From: a bacterium
GTDB lineage: Bacteria > Bacillota > Clostridia > Christensenellales > CAG-138
Direction of reading: 5' to 3'
Assembly: GCA_022778545.1 (NCBI GenBank)
Contig: JALFDW010000010.1
Location: 80,137-144,136, forward strand
Length of the DNA stretch: 64,000 nt
The notes beneath the pieces are model-generated. The model saw only the letters and a program-made list of their open reading frames with translations. It did no database searches and was not told the origin of the DNA. The position numbers were made by a program, and so were the translations under genes. This document shows, in pieces, positions 17,901-25,374 of the stretch. The stretch's first letter is position 1, and each line of letters starts with the position of its first letter.

Positions 17901-19012
17901 TCACGGAGGTGCAGAAGCTTTCCACCGGGGATGACACCATCCTCCGCCTGATGGATGAGGGGAAGATCGCCTATGTGGTCTCCACTTCCTCCAAGGGGCG
18001 TATCCCCACCCGGGACAGCGTGCGCATCCGCCGCAAGGCCGTGGAAAAGAGCATCCCGTGCCTTACGGCCATCGACACCGCGAACGCCCTTGCGGACAGC
18101 ATGGAAAGCCGCTACAACCAGCATAACACGGAGCTTGTGGATCTCAACCACCGCCGCAGGCACCGGGAGCGGCTGCGCTTTTCCAAGATGCAGGCCTGCG
18201 GCAACGATTATCTCTGCTTCGATTGCCGCCGCCAGCGCATCGATAACCCCGCCGGCCTTGCCGTGCGCCTGAGCGAACGGTATTTTGGCATCGGCGCGGA
18301 GGGCGTTTGCCTGCTGTTCCCCTCGGAGAAGGCGGATTTCCGCATGGTCGTGTATAATCTCGACGGCACCATTGCGGCGCTGGGAGGCAACGCAATCAGC
18401 TGCCTTGCCAAATATGCTTACGATAAAGGCATCGTGCCGCCGGAGCGGCTGACCGTTTCCGTGGAGACAACGGGCGGCGTGCGCGCGGTGCGCCTCTTTA
18501 AACGCAACGGCATCGTGCGCGCGGCGGAGGTGGAGATGGGGCAGGCCCGGTTTGAATCGGTAGCCGTACCCGTGGAGCTGCCTATGCCACGCGTGGTGGA
18601 TTACCCGGTGGCGCTCGGCCGGGGCTACCGCATCACCTGTGTGAATGTGGGCAACCCGCATGCCGTGGCCTTCGTGGAGGATGTGGACACATTGGACATC
18701 GCTGCGGAAGGGCCGCAGCTGGAAAATGCCTCCATCTTCCCGGAACGCGCAAACGCGGAGTTTGTGCGCACACTGGATGAGACCACGCTGCGCATGCGCG
18801 TCTGGGAGCGGGGTAACGGTGAAACATGGGCCTGCGGCACGGGCGCGTGTGCGGCCGTTGCTGCGGCGGTGGAAAACGGGCTTTGCGCGCAGAATACGGA
18901 CATTGCCGTAAAAGTCCCGGGCGGTGTGCTTTCCGTGCGCTATTGCCCGGACGGTATGCTCCGCATGCGTACCGAGGTTGACCTTGTGTTTGAAGGCGTT
19001 GTGGAATTGTAA
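14963..19012 (+). CDS. carB: Carbamoyl-phosphate synthase large subunit fused to a DapF-like domain
   Basis: A 1,349-residue protein. Residues 1 to about 1060 are a complete CarB: two ATP-grasp halves (GSGPIVIGQAAEFDYAG and FGSGPIRIGQGIEFDYAS) and the MGS-like allosteric domain from about 930. After a basic linker, residues about 1072-1349 form a full-length diaminopimelate epimerase-like domain (KMQACGNDY, GIGAEG, GNPHAV, ERANAEF, CGTGACAA). The second catalytic Cys of DapF is present (residue 1291). The first is glycine (residue 1141, GGNAISC instead of CGNxxxC), and the N-terminal KMHG is KMQA. CarB activity is expected to be intact. Epimerase activity is doubtful. The open frame runs uninterrupted through the junction. 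Confidence 0.93.
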   Translation: MPLNPEIKRTLVIGSGPIVIGQAAEFDYAGTQACEVLREAGVEVILVNSNPATIMTDGHMADHVYIEPLTLPTLRRIIEKEQPDSILPTLGGQTGLTLAMQLAREGFLEEHGVKLLGAKPDTIDRAEDRQLFKDTMEAIGEPIIPSVVTESLEGALAFAADIGYPIIVRPAFTLGGSGGGIAADEVELREIAERGLRMSPIHQILVEQCIAGWKEIEFEVMRDSMGNCITICSMENFDPVGVHTGDSIVIAPAVTLADKEYQMLRSAALRIIDSLGIEGGCNCQFALNPESFEYAVIEVNPRVSRSSALASKATGYPIAKVAAKIAIGYTLPEIPNAVTGGKTCACFEPALDYVVVKVPKWPFDKFVYAKRTLGTQMKATGEVMAIGTTFEEALMKAVRGAEIGHMSLGTPALEGLSREELAEKLHNCDDQRLFTVFAALKAGISVEEIHAVTKIDAWFLHKLMNLVRMEARLAGEPLTEELYREAKRMGYPDKVIRCLSGQEIKTPLLPVYKMVDTCAAEFRAETPYFYAAYAEENEAAEFLARRRGQKKTILVFGSGPIRIGQGIEFDYASVHCVWALRKRGYEVVIVNNNPETVSTDFDTADRLYFEPLTPEDVMGVIATEKPYGVVVAFGGQTAIKLTNFLSEQGVRILGTPADSIDMAEDRERFDALLTELDIRRPLGRTVMTTEEALAAAEELGYPVLLRPSYVLGGQNMIIAFQPEDVTEYMAIILAQGIENPILIDQYLMGTELEVDAISDGENVLIPGVMEHIERAGIHSGDSIAVYPAWNVEDEMLERIVDCSTRLALSLKVQGLVNIQYLIYSGELYVIEVNPRSSRTIPYISKVTGVPMVDLATRAMLGETLPAMGFGTGLYPIPPYVAVKVPVFSFEKLADVDTLLGPEMKSTGEVLGVAGTLSEALYKGLVAAGYEMDRRGGVLFSVKRTDRREIYDTAKRFLHLGCTLYATPGNARALRSAGLPVTEVQKLSTGDDTILRLMDEGKIAYVVSTSSKGRIPTRDSVRIRRKAVEKSIPCLTAIDTANALADSMESRYNQHNTELVDLNHRRRHRERLRFSKMQACGNDYLCFDCRRQRIDNPAGLAVRLSERYFGIGAEGVCLLFPSEKADFRMVVYNLDGTIAALGGNAISCLAKYAYDKGIVPPERLTVSVETTGGVRAVRLFKRNGIVRAAEVEMGQARFESVAVPVELPMPRVVDYPVALGRGYRITCVNVGNPHAVAFVEDVDTLDIAAEGPQLENASIFPERANAEFVRTLDETTLRMRVWERGNGETWACGTGACAAVAAAVENGLCAQNTDIAVKVPGGVLSVRYCPDGMLRMRTEVDLVFEGVVEL

Positions 19013-19043
19013 ACCTGTGGTTTCAAGTTAAACTTGGTGCAGC

Positions 19044-19080
19044 AAAAGAACCGGCGTTCTGTGGAACGGCCGGTTCTTTT
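19044..19080 (+). terminator. Terminator of carAB-dapF
   Basis: AAAAGAACCGGC (19044-19055) pairs with GCCGGTTCTTTT (19069-19080) over 12 bp, and TTTTG follows. It lies about 30 bp after the stop codon. Confidence 0.85.
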
Positions 19081-19356
19081 GTTTCACTTTGGTAACTTTG
19101 TGTTCCGGCGCAAAGCGCTTTCGGGCGTCTTCCTCCCTTATATGCCGCATCCGGGAGCCCGCGGAAAAGTGCCGCGTCAGGGTCAACCTGCACATGACGT
19201 GGAAATCGATGCAAAGCTGCTTATCGAAAACTCCACGTATTTTACCACCTCATAAGCCGCTTTTCGTATTGCAACCCAAAGTTGCGCGATAATTGATGGA
19301 GGCAACGGCCAGTTCGTGGTATGATTTCCGCATCGAACCGAAAGGAGACATGCAAC

Positions 19357-19713
19357 ATGTCGTTCACTGGCTTTATCCCTATGCTTCTTCCAATGCTTCT
19401 GCTCTTTGGCCTCGCAGCAGGTGTTTTTGCTTACCTGCTGGTGCTTATCATCAAGGCTTTGAAGAAATACATCAGTTCCACGGAGGTTCGTGATGAGAAG
19501 GCTGAGCTCAGAAAAAGCCTCGGCGAAGTGCTGAAAGCGCATCGCATGGAATGCAACATGACGCAGGAGTTTGTTGCCGAGGTGATCGGCGTGAGCCGGC
19601 AGGCCGTTTCAAAGTGGGAAAGCGGCGCGTCCGACCCAAACACATCGAATCTTCTTGCGCTTGCAAAGCTGTATGGCGTTTCCGCGGATGATCTGCTGAA
19701 AAAAGTGCGGTAG
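19357..19713 (+). CDS. Small membrane-anchored XRE-family regulator
   Basis: 118 residues. The N-terminus (about 5-32) is a hydrophobic segment (IPMLLPMLLLFGLAAGVFAYL). The C-terminal half is a lambda-Cro-type helix-turn-helix containing MTQEFVAEVIGVSRQAVSKWESG and a DPNTSNLLALAKLYGVSADDLL tail. The ATG at 19357 follows AAAGGAGA; the upstream in-frame ATG at 19321 has no such site. Putting the membrane segment before the HTH is the reverse of the usual order in membrane-tethered XRE proteins. It probably acts as a DNA-binding protein held at the membrane. Target unknown; the gene stands alone. Confidence 0.75.
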   Translation: MSFTGFIPMLLPMLLLFGLAAGVFAYLLVLIIKALKKYISSTEVRDEKAELRKSLGEVLKAHRMECNMTQEFVAEVIGVSRQAVSKWESGASDPNTSNLLALAKLYGVSADDLLKKVR

Positions 19714-19758
19714 GACGCTCTGGCTTAATATTCGGCGTTATAGCTACAGAAAATAGAA

Positions 19759-19778
19759 AGGCGCGTGTTATCGCGCCT
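19759..19778 (+). terminator. Hairpin after the XRE gene
   Basis: AGGCGCG (19759-19765) and CGCGCCT (19772-19778) form a 7-bp stem followed by TGCCTTATATA. This is a modest intrinsic terminator. Confidence 0.5.
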
Positions 19779-19882
19779 TGCCTTATATAAAATCGCTTTT
19801 CACATTTGCCGGAATGAACGCGCAGCATTTCTCCACGGTATGAGAGCATATTGGCTTTGCGCTGCAAAACTACCGGAAATAG

Positions 19883-19919
19883 AAACATCACCCGGTTTGC
19901 ATAAAACCAGGTGATGTTT
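19883..19919 (-). terminator. Terminator of tRNA-Ala
   Basis: On the minus strand, AAACATCACC directly after the CCA end pairs with GGTGATGTTT, and TCTATTT follows. The stem spans 19883-19919. Confidence 0.75.
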
Positions 19920-19995
19920 TGGTGGAGATAAGGGGACTCGAACCCCTGACTTCTGCATTGCGAACGCAGCGCTCTACCAACTGAGCTATATCCCC
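19920..19995 (-). tRNA. tRNA-Ala (anticodon CGC)
   Basis: A 76-nt cloverleaf on the minus strand. The acceptor stem is GGGGATA/TATCTCC, and the D arm contains AGCTCAGTTGGTAGAGC. The anticodon arm is CTGCG-TTCGCAA-TGCAG with anticodon CGC (reads GCG). The T arm is CAGGGGTTCGAGTCCCCTT-like. Discriminator A and an encoded CCA complete the 3' end. Confidence 0.95.
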
Positions 19996-20084
19996 ATATA
20001 TTCAGTTTCGCTTCACAGCATGGAATATGATACATCAATCCGCGCAAAATTGCAAGAAGGAATTCTGCTTTTTTTATGTTTCTC

Positions 20085-20130
20085 TTGCTATTTTGCATGA
20101 AAACGCTATAATTAGTTCGGTATAGAACTA
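20085..20130 (+). promoter_or_regulatory. Promoter and likely MarR operator
   Basis: TTGCTA (20085-20090), 17 bp, TATAAT (20108-20113) forms a near-consensus promoter. Overlapping its start-point region is a perfect inverted repeat, TAGTTC-GGTATA-GAACTA. A repressor bound there would block initiation. The next gene encodes a MarR protein, so autorepression is the simplest reading. Confidence 0.65.
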
Positions 20131-20151
20131 TTTTTGCGGAGGCCATATATC

Positions 20152-20571
20152 GTGAATGAACCGGCCGATATGCTGCTTTTCTGGCAGCGCATGGGGAAGT
20201 GCTATAAGAACATGGAAGTGGAGGTCTGCGCCAGGCATGGCATCACCCGGATGGAAGCGGACATTCTGCTTTTCCTTGCAAACAACCCTGCTTACGATAC
20301 CGCAAAGGACATCGTTGCGGTGCGCATGATCGCAAAATCACACGTTTCCGCCTCAGTGGAGTCGCTCATCGCGAAAGGGCTGATCGCCGGTACGCCGGAC
20401 GCGCAGGACAAGCGCCGCATTCATCTGCGGCCGCTTCCCGCAGCGGAGCCTATCCTCGCGGATGCCCATGCCATGCAGCACGCCTTTTTCGAGCAACTGT
20501 TCCATGGGCTGAGCGAAGCGGAATGTGCCGAGTTCAAGCGGTTATTTCTTCATATTTCAAAAAACGTTTAA
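20152..20571 (+). CDS. MarR-family transcriptional regulator
   Basis: 139 residues with the winged-helix MarR layout: N-terminal dimerisation helix, recognition region AKSHVSASVESLIAKGLIAG (about 60-80), and wing DAQDKRRIHLRPL. The likely start is GTG at 20152 after GCGGAGG; a TTG 18 bp earlier overlaps the binding site. The gene is followed after 13 bp by a MATE exporter and preceded by an inverted-repeat operator. It probably represses both genes until a toxic ligand binds. The ligand is unknown. Confidence 0.85.
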   Translation: MNEPADMLLFWQRMGKCYKNMEVEVCARHGITRMEADILLFLANNPAYDTAKDIVAVRMIAKSHVSASVESLIAKGLIAGTPDAQDKRRIHLRPLPAAEPILADAHAMQHAFFEQLFHGLSEAECAEFKRLFLHISKNV

Positions 20572-20584
20572 GGAGACGGATTAT

Positions 20585-21946
20585 ATGCAAAACGACAATG
20601 CCTTTCTCGGCACGGAAAAGATCGGCAAGCTGCTCTTCCGCCTGGCTTTGCCCGCGGTGACGGCGCAGCTTGTGAACATGCTCTACAACCTTGTGGACCG
20701 CATCTACATCGGCCACATCCCGGGGGCCGGCACGCTCGCGCTGACGGGCGTGGGCGTGTGCATGCCGCTCATCATGCTGATCTCTGCATTTGCGGCGCTC
20801 GTGAGCATGGGCGCTGCGCCCCGCGCTTCCATCTGCATGGGCGAAGGGGATTATTCTTCGGCAGAACGCATCCTGGGCAACAGCTTTACGCTGCTTCTCA
20901 TTGTGGCAGCCGTGCTTACGCCCGTGTTTACCGTCTGGCGCGATGAATTGCTGCTTGCTTTCGGCGCAACGGAGAACACGCTCCCGTTTGCAAGCGATTA
21001 CATGGGAATCTATGCGCTCGGCACGGTATTTGTGCAGCTTGCGCTTGGGCTCAATGCGTTTATCACCGCGCAGGGGTATGCGAAGATCAGCATGTTCACT
21101 GTGCTCATCGGCGCAGCCTGTAACATCGCGCTTGATCCTGTGTTTATTTTCGGCTTCAACATGGGCGTGCGCGGCGCCGCGCTTGCCACCATCCTTTCGC
21201 AGGCCATCTCCGCCGCGTGGGTGGTTGTGTTCCTGCTCGGGAAACGCACCACACTGCGCATTAAAATGGAAAACATGCGCCTTGTGCCAAAGCTTATCCT
21301 GCCCTGCGTGGCGCTCGGCCTCGCGCCGTTCATCATGCAGTCCACGGAAAGCGTGCTGAATATCTGCTTCAACACCTCCCTGCGCAACTATGGCGGCGAC
21401 CTTGCCGTGGGCGCAATGACGATCCTCCTGAGCGTCATGCAGCTTGCCATGCTGCCTCTGCAGGGGTTGACGCAGGGGGCGCAGCCCATCATCAGCTTCA
21501 ATTTCGGCGCGCGAAACCGCGCCCGCGTGAAGGAGGGGTTCACCCTGCTTTTGAAGTGCTGTATGACCTATTCCACTGTGCTTTGGCTCGCCGTGATGAT
21601 TGTGCCCGAGGTGTTTGCAGGCATGTTCACGCCCGATCCTGCGCTGATTGAATATTCCGCCTGGGCAGCGCGGATCTACATGGCGGTTTCGCTCATCTTC
21701 GGCATCCAGATCGCCTGCCAGCAGACGTTCATCGCCATCGGCAACGCGAAGGCCTCGCTGTTCCTTGCCTGCCTGCGCAAGCTGATCCTGCTGATCCCGC
21801 TCATCTACATCCTGCCGCAGATCTTTGCGGACAAGGTCATGGCGGTGTATCTTGCGGAGCCTGTGGCTGACATTATCGCCGTGAGCATAACGGCGCTCCT
21901 TTTCGCAAAGCAGTTCAAAAAGGCGCTTGCGGAGATGGAAAACTGA
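20585..21946 (+). CDS. MATE-family efflux transporter
   Basis: 453 residues, largely hydrophobic with about 12 membrane segments. The N-terminus reads FLGTEKIGKLLFRLALPAVTAQLVNMLYNLVDRIYIGH, typical of the DinF/NorM group, and the two six-helix halves are both complete. MATE proteins export cationic drugs and dyes in exchange for Na+ or H+. The ATG at 20585 follows AAGGAGACGG. It is co-transcribed with the MarR gene. The substrate cannot be read from the sequence. Confidence 0.9.
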   Translation: MQNDNAFLGTEKIGKLLFRLALPAVTAQLVNMLYNLVDRIYIGHIPGAGTLALTGVGVCMPLIMLISAFAALVSMGAAPRASICMGEGDYSSAERILGNSFTLLLIVAAVLTPVFTVWRDELLLAFGATENTLPFASDYMGIYALGTVFVQLALGLNAFITAQGYAKISMFTVLIGAACNIALDPVFIFGFNMGVRGAALATILSQAISAAWVVVFLLGKRTTLRIKMENMRLVPKLILPCVALGLAPFIMQSTESVLNICFNTSLRNYGGDLAVGAMTILLSVMQLAMLPLQGLTQGAQPIISFNFGARNRARVKEGFTLLLKCCMTYSTVLWLAVMIVPEVFAGMFTPDPALIEYSAWAARIYMAVSLIFGIQIACQQTFIAIGNAKASLFLACLRKLILLIPLIYILPQIFADKVMAVYLAEPVADIIAVSITALLFAKQFKKALAEMEN

Positions 21947-21954
21947 GGAGAAAA

Positions 21955-21986
21955 AAGCGCGGGCGGAATTTTCCACCCGCGCTCTT
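21955..21986. terminator. Bidirectional terminator after the MATE gene
   Basis: AGCGCGGG pairs with CCCGCGCT around GCGGAATTTTCCA-type sequence, with A-rich and T-rich flanks. It separates the convergent MATE and zinc-ribbon genes. Confidence 0.65.
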
Positions 21987-22002
21987 AGTGTGCATTTGAG
22001 CG

Positions 22003-22272
22003 TTATTGAATATGAATCTCTTTGCCGCAATACCCACAGGGGAATGTGCCTGCCTGCCGGAAGGCTCTGCGTGGCAGCGGCCGGTTGCAGAAGGGGCAGG
22101 CCAGTGAAAATGCGCATACTGCTGCGGCAACGAGTGCCGCAAGCAAGGTGCAGATGAGTGCGATCAGGTTATACCTGCTGCTGAACCCCCACAGGGCAAG
22201 CTGGATGAGCAGGGCGGCAAGCAGCACATAGCACACTGCGTTGGCGAGCCGGTAAACGAGCAGACGTTTCAT
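22003..22272 (-). CDS. Small two-helix membrane protein with C-terminal zinc ribbon
   Basis: 89 residues. Two hydrophobic segments (about 10-30 and 33-55) are followed by a cytosolic tail with CPFC and CGYC, 20 residues apart, a probable zinc ribbon. The ATG at 22272 has GGAGG seven bases upstream. No family name is recognised. Such proteins in Clostridia are uncharacterised. It is monocistronic and convergent with the MATE gene. Confidence 0.6.
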   Translation of the reverse strand: MKRLLVYRLANAVCYVLLAALLIQLALWGFSSRYNLIALICTLLAALVAAAVCAFSLACPFCNRPLPRRAFRQAGTFPCGYCGKEIHIQ

Positions 22273-22525
22273 GAATGCATACCTCCAATCATCGGAATGT
22301 TGCAATGGATAGTTTTGCGGAACCGCATCGGAAAAGTGCGGCGCACTCTTGGGTGATTGCTGGGCCGTTTTTCACATGGGATACTGTATTTTCAGTATAT
22401 CGGGTATCAATAACGTTTTCAATAAATGGATTTGTATGCGCAAGGGCGGCTGCCCGTGCCACAGGCGCAAGTAGCCTTGAGAAATTCTCGAAAGGGTGGA
22501 GATTTCCACTTTTCCGACACTCTAA
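22273..22525. other. Intergenic stretch with a partial dispersed palindrome
   Basis: No gene is visible. It contains GAGAATTTCTC-like and TCGAAAGGGTGGA / TCCACTTTTCCGA (22488-22517) inverted sequences. The latter resembles the palindromes at 26301-26325 and 44016-44046 (see findings). Confidence 0.4.
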
Positions 22526-22550
22526 AAAGAGCGCCGGTCAGGCGCTCTTT
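22526..22550 (-). terminator. Terminator of the CBS protein gene
   Basis: A 10-bp stem, AAAGAGCGCC / GGCGCTCTTT, with a 5-nt loop. On the minus strand it ends in TTTTTAGAG, directly after the stop codon of the CBS gene. Confidence 0.8.
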
Positions 22551-22559
22551 GCTGTGTGC

Positions 22560-23018
22560 TCAGTTCTGCTGCTGAAAAACGGGCGGGCGGGGCGGTTCTG
22601 CGGCGCCGTCTGCCATGGAATGGATCATTCTGTAATAGTACTGCATGATGTCCCGGCGGGTGACGATGCCGATGAAGGAACCGAGGTCATCCACCACGGG
22701 CACAAAGTTCTGGTTCATGGCCTGCTGCAGCAGATCCTCCAGAGAAGCATTCACGTTCACAGGCGGGTTGTGGCTGCGCTGCATGATGTCGCGCACGTTG
22801 AGCCGCTCCTGCGCATGCGTTTCCCATGCGTTTTCTTCCGTGAGCTTCCAAAGAAAGTCGCCCTCGGTTACCGTGCCGACATAACGCCCTTCCCGGTCGA
22901 TCACGGGGATCGCCGTATAGCCGTAATGCTTCATTTTTTCAAGGCCCTGGCGCACGGTGTTGGTGTCGTATATATAGGCTACACTCAGCTTTGGCTTGAG
23001 AAAGAAAAGCACGTTCAT
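22560..23018 (-). CDS. CBS-domain pair protein
   Basis: 152 residues consisting of two CBS motifs (about 10-60 and 75-130), with ITA-type TAIPVIDREGRYVGTVTEGDFL and FVPVVDDLGSFIGIVTRRDIMQYY. CBS pairs bind adenine nucleotides such as AMP, ATP or c-di-AMP and act as sensors. No fused effector domain is present, so it may regulate a partner in trans. A proline-rich tail (PPRPPVF) ends the protein. The ATG at 23018 follows AAAGGGAA. Confidence 0.8.
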   Translation of the reverse strand: MNVLFFLKPKLSVAYIYDTNTVRQGLEKMKHYGYTAIPVIDREGRYVGTVTEGDFLWKLTEENAWETHAQERLNVRDIMQRSHNPPVNVNASLEDLLQQAMNQNFVPVVDDLGSFIGIVTRRDIMQYYYRMIHSMADGAAEPPRPPVFQQQN

Positions 23019-23176
23019 CCGAATTCCCTTTCTGCCGGAGCAATCGTTTTCAGGGGAGGGGGAGCTCCTCCTATAGTCATATCATACCATACCTGCCGCG
23101 CCCTGTCGTGACACGAATGTAAACTTTGTGGGGCAGGGCGCGCGTTCGCCAAAAGAAGTGCGTTTCCGCGCGGCGT

Positions 23177-24658
23177 TTATTTGTGGTACAGCTTTTTTGT
23201 CTGGTACTGCGGCTCGCAGGTGAGGTTCACACCGAGCTTTTTGAAGGTGGTGCTGTCCACGCCCGAGAGGATCACCGTGGAGTGCGCCTCGCACCCGCGC
23301 AGCTTGGGAAGCTGCTGCATGGCAAGCGCCGCCGTGGGGTTTGTCGCCGCGCAGATGGAGAGGGCGATGAGGATCTCGTCCGTATGCAGACGCGGGTTGT
23401 GGTTGCCGAGATGGTGGATCTTGAGATCCTGGATCGGCTCGATGATGATGGGCGAGATCAGGTGGATATCGTCCTGAATGTTGCCGAGCGCCTTGAGCGC
23501 GTTAAGGAGAAGCGCCGCAGAAGCGCCGAGCAGCGCGGACGTTTTTCCGGTGACGCACCGGCCGTCCGGGAGCTGCATGGCTGCCGCAGGCTGCTCCGTT
23601 TCCTCCGCTTTTGCAAGGGCTGCTGCGATCACCGGGCGGTCCGCCTCTGTAATGCCCGCCTGATTCATGAGCAGCTTGATCTTATATACGCCTTCACCGC
23701 CTGCAAGGCCCTGCCGCACGGCGCAGCGCTCCGCGTAATAGCGGCGCAGGATCTCCTGGCGGGAGGCTTCGCGGCAGACTTCATCGTCAATGATGCAGTT
23801 GCCGGCCATGTTTACGCCCATGTCTGTGGGGGACTGATAGGGGCAGCGGCCGTAGATCTCCTCAAAAATGGCTGCAAGCACGGGGAAGATCTCCACGTCC
23901 CGGTTATAGTTGACGGTGGTCGTGCCATAGGCCTCGAGGTGGAACGGGTCGATCATGTTCACATCGTTCAGGTCAGCAGTCGCGGCCTCGTAAGCGAGGT
24001 TCACCGGGTGTTTGAGCGGCAGGTTCCAGATGGGGAAGGTTTCGAACTTCGCATAGCCTGCCGCCACGCCGCGCTTGTGTTCGTGGTAAAGCTGGGAAAG
24101 GCAGGTGGCCATTTTGCCGCTGCCGGGGCCGGGTGCCGTAACGACCACGAGCGGCCGGGTGGTTTCGATGTATTCGTTTTTGCCGTAGCCCTCGTCGCTG
24201 ACGATATGCTCCACGTCCGAAGGGTAGCCTGCGATGGGATAGTGCCGGTAGACCGTTACGCCAAGGGCGGCAAGGCGGCTCTGGAAGGCATCTGCGGCGC
24301 TCTGGCCGCTATACTGCGTGAGCACAACACTCCCTACATAAAGGCCGATGGCGCGGAACGCGTCGATGAGGCGCAGCACGTCCTGGTCGTAGGTGATGCC
24401 GAGGTCGCCGCGCACCTTGTTCTTTTCGATGTCCGCCGCGTTGATGACGATCACGATCTCTGCCTGTTCCTTGAGCTGGAGCAGCATCTTCACCTTGCTG
24501 TCCGGCGCAAAACCGGGCAGCACGCGCGCGGCGTGGTAATCGTCGAACAGCTTGCCGCCGAACTCAAGGTACAGCTTGCCGCCGAACTGGGCGATGCGCT
24601 CCCGGATGTGCTCCGACTGCATGGCGAGATACTTGCCGTTGTCAAAACCGACGTTCAT
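23177..24658 (-). CDS. DUF1846 (UPF0371) family protein
   Basis: 493 residues, full length for the family. The N-terminus reads [20 protein letters not shown], followed by the conserved [20 protein letters not shown]-loop-like [20 protein letters not shown] lies near residue 178, and [13 protein letters not shown] is further on. Structures of the family exist, but the function is unknown; the loop suggests nucleotide or phosphate binding. The ATG at 24658 follows AAAAAGGAGA. The gene is monocistronic and divergent from the sigma factor gene. Confidence 0.88.
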   Translation of the reverse strand: MNVGFDNGKYLAMQSEHIRERIAQFGGKLYLEFGGKLFDDYHAARVLPGFAPDSKVKMLLQLKEQAEIVIVINAADIEKNKVRGDLGITYDQDVLRLIDAFRAIGLYVGSVVLTQYSGQSAADAFQSRLAALGVTVYRHYPIAGYPSDVEHIVSDEGYGKNEYIETTRPLVVVTAPGPGSGKMATCLSQLYHEHKRGVAAGYAKFETFPIWNLPLKHPVNLAYEAATADLNDVNMIDPFHLEAYGTTTVNYNRDVEIFPVLAAIFEEIYGRCPYQSPTDMGVNMAGNCIIDDEVCREASRQEILRRYYAERCAVRQGLAGGEGVYKIKLLMNQAGITEADRPVIAAALAKAEETEQPAAAMQLPDGRCVTGKTSALLGASAALLLNALKALGNIQDDIHLISPIIIEPIQDLKIHHLGNHNPRLHTDEILIALSICAATNPTAALAMQQLPKLRGCEAHSTVILSGVDSTTFKKLGVNLTCEPQYQTKKLYHK

Positions 24659-24775
24659 GGTGGGGGTGTCTCCTTTTTCGCAGGTAAAATTGAAATATGA
24701 CAAAACGCTTTTGGATGAGCGCCGCATTCCACATATTATGATAATGATTTTTGCGCGCGTTTACAACTCGTTTTT

Positions 24776-24804
24776 TTGATAAATATTGTGTGCCATGCTA
24801 TAAT
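24776..24804 (+). promoter_or_regulatory. Promoter of the ECF sigma factor gene
   Basis: TTGATA (24776-24781), 17 bp, TATAAT (24799-24804): a near-perfect housekeeping promoter 54 bp upstream of the start codon. Expression may be constitutive rather than strictly self-driven. Confidence 0.75.
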
Positions 24805-24858
24805 TGGATGCAACCATTTTGTGTGAAACAACGTATTAAAGACTGGGAGGGATGCAAC

Positions 24859-25374
24859 TTGCCCGCAAGGGATTTTGAATCCATTTATGCGGACTACTCC
24901 CGCATGGTATACTGGGCGGCTTACGGTGTGCTTAAAAACGAAAACGATGCGATGGATGTTTCCCAGAACGTATTCCTGCGCGTGATGAAGCACATGAAGA
25001 AGCTTGAGACGATGGAGGATGCGCAGCTCAAAAGCTGGCTTTACCGCGTTGCGGTGAACCTTTGCCTGGATGGCAAACGCAAAGGCAAGCATGAGGTGCT
25101 TGCGGAGGAGCTGCCGGAAATGCCCATCTCCGATCCCGGCGCGCTGCCTGAGGCGGCGGCGCTCGATGCGGAGACCCGCGCGGAGATCCGCCATGCGCTG
25201 GAACAGCTGCCGGACATCTACCGGGAGACGGTGACGCTGCATTTCTTTTCCGAACTTCGCTATGAGGAGATCGCGCAGCTCATGGGCGTGAGCGAAGGGA
25301 CGGTTAAATCAAGAATGTCCAGGGCAAAGGAGCGCCTTTGTGCCCTGCTGAAGGGAGGTGTGCTGCATGGCTGA
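24859..25374 (+). CDS. ECF-type RNA polymerase sigma factor
   Basis: 171 residues with sigma region 2 (ADYSRMVYWAAYGVLKNEND, then AMDVSQNVFLRVMKH) and region 4 (LRYEEIAQLMGVSEGTVKSR) separated by an acidic linker. The best start is TTG at 24859, 8 bp after GGGAGG. It would direct RNA polymerase to a small stress or envelope regulon. The 3' end overlaps by 8 bp the gene for a membrane protein that probably restrains it. The target promoter is unknown. Confidence 0.88.
   Translation: MPARDFESIYADYSRMVYWAAYGVLKNENDAMDVSQNVFLRVMKHMKKLETMEDAQLKSWLYRVAVNLCLDGKRKGKHEVLAEELPEMPISDPGALPEAAALDAETRAEIRHALEQLPDIYRETVTLHFFSELRYEEIAQLMGVSEGTVKSRMSRAKERLCALLKGGVLHG

Noticed and set aside
14960..18661. 1,233-codon minus-strand frame opposite carB
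   Set aside because: Same artefact: antisense to an unmistakable CarB, no ribosome binding site, no recognisable motif.
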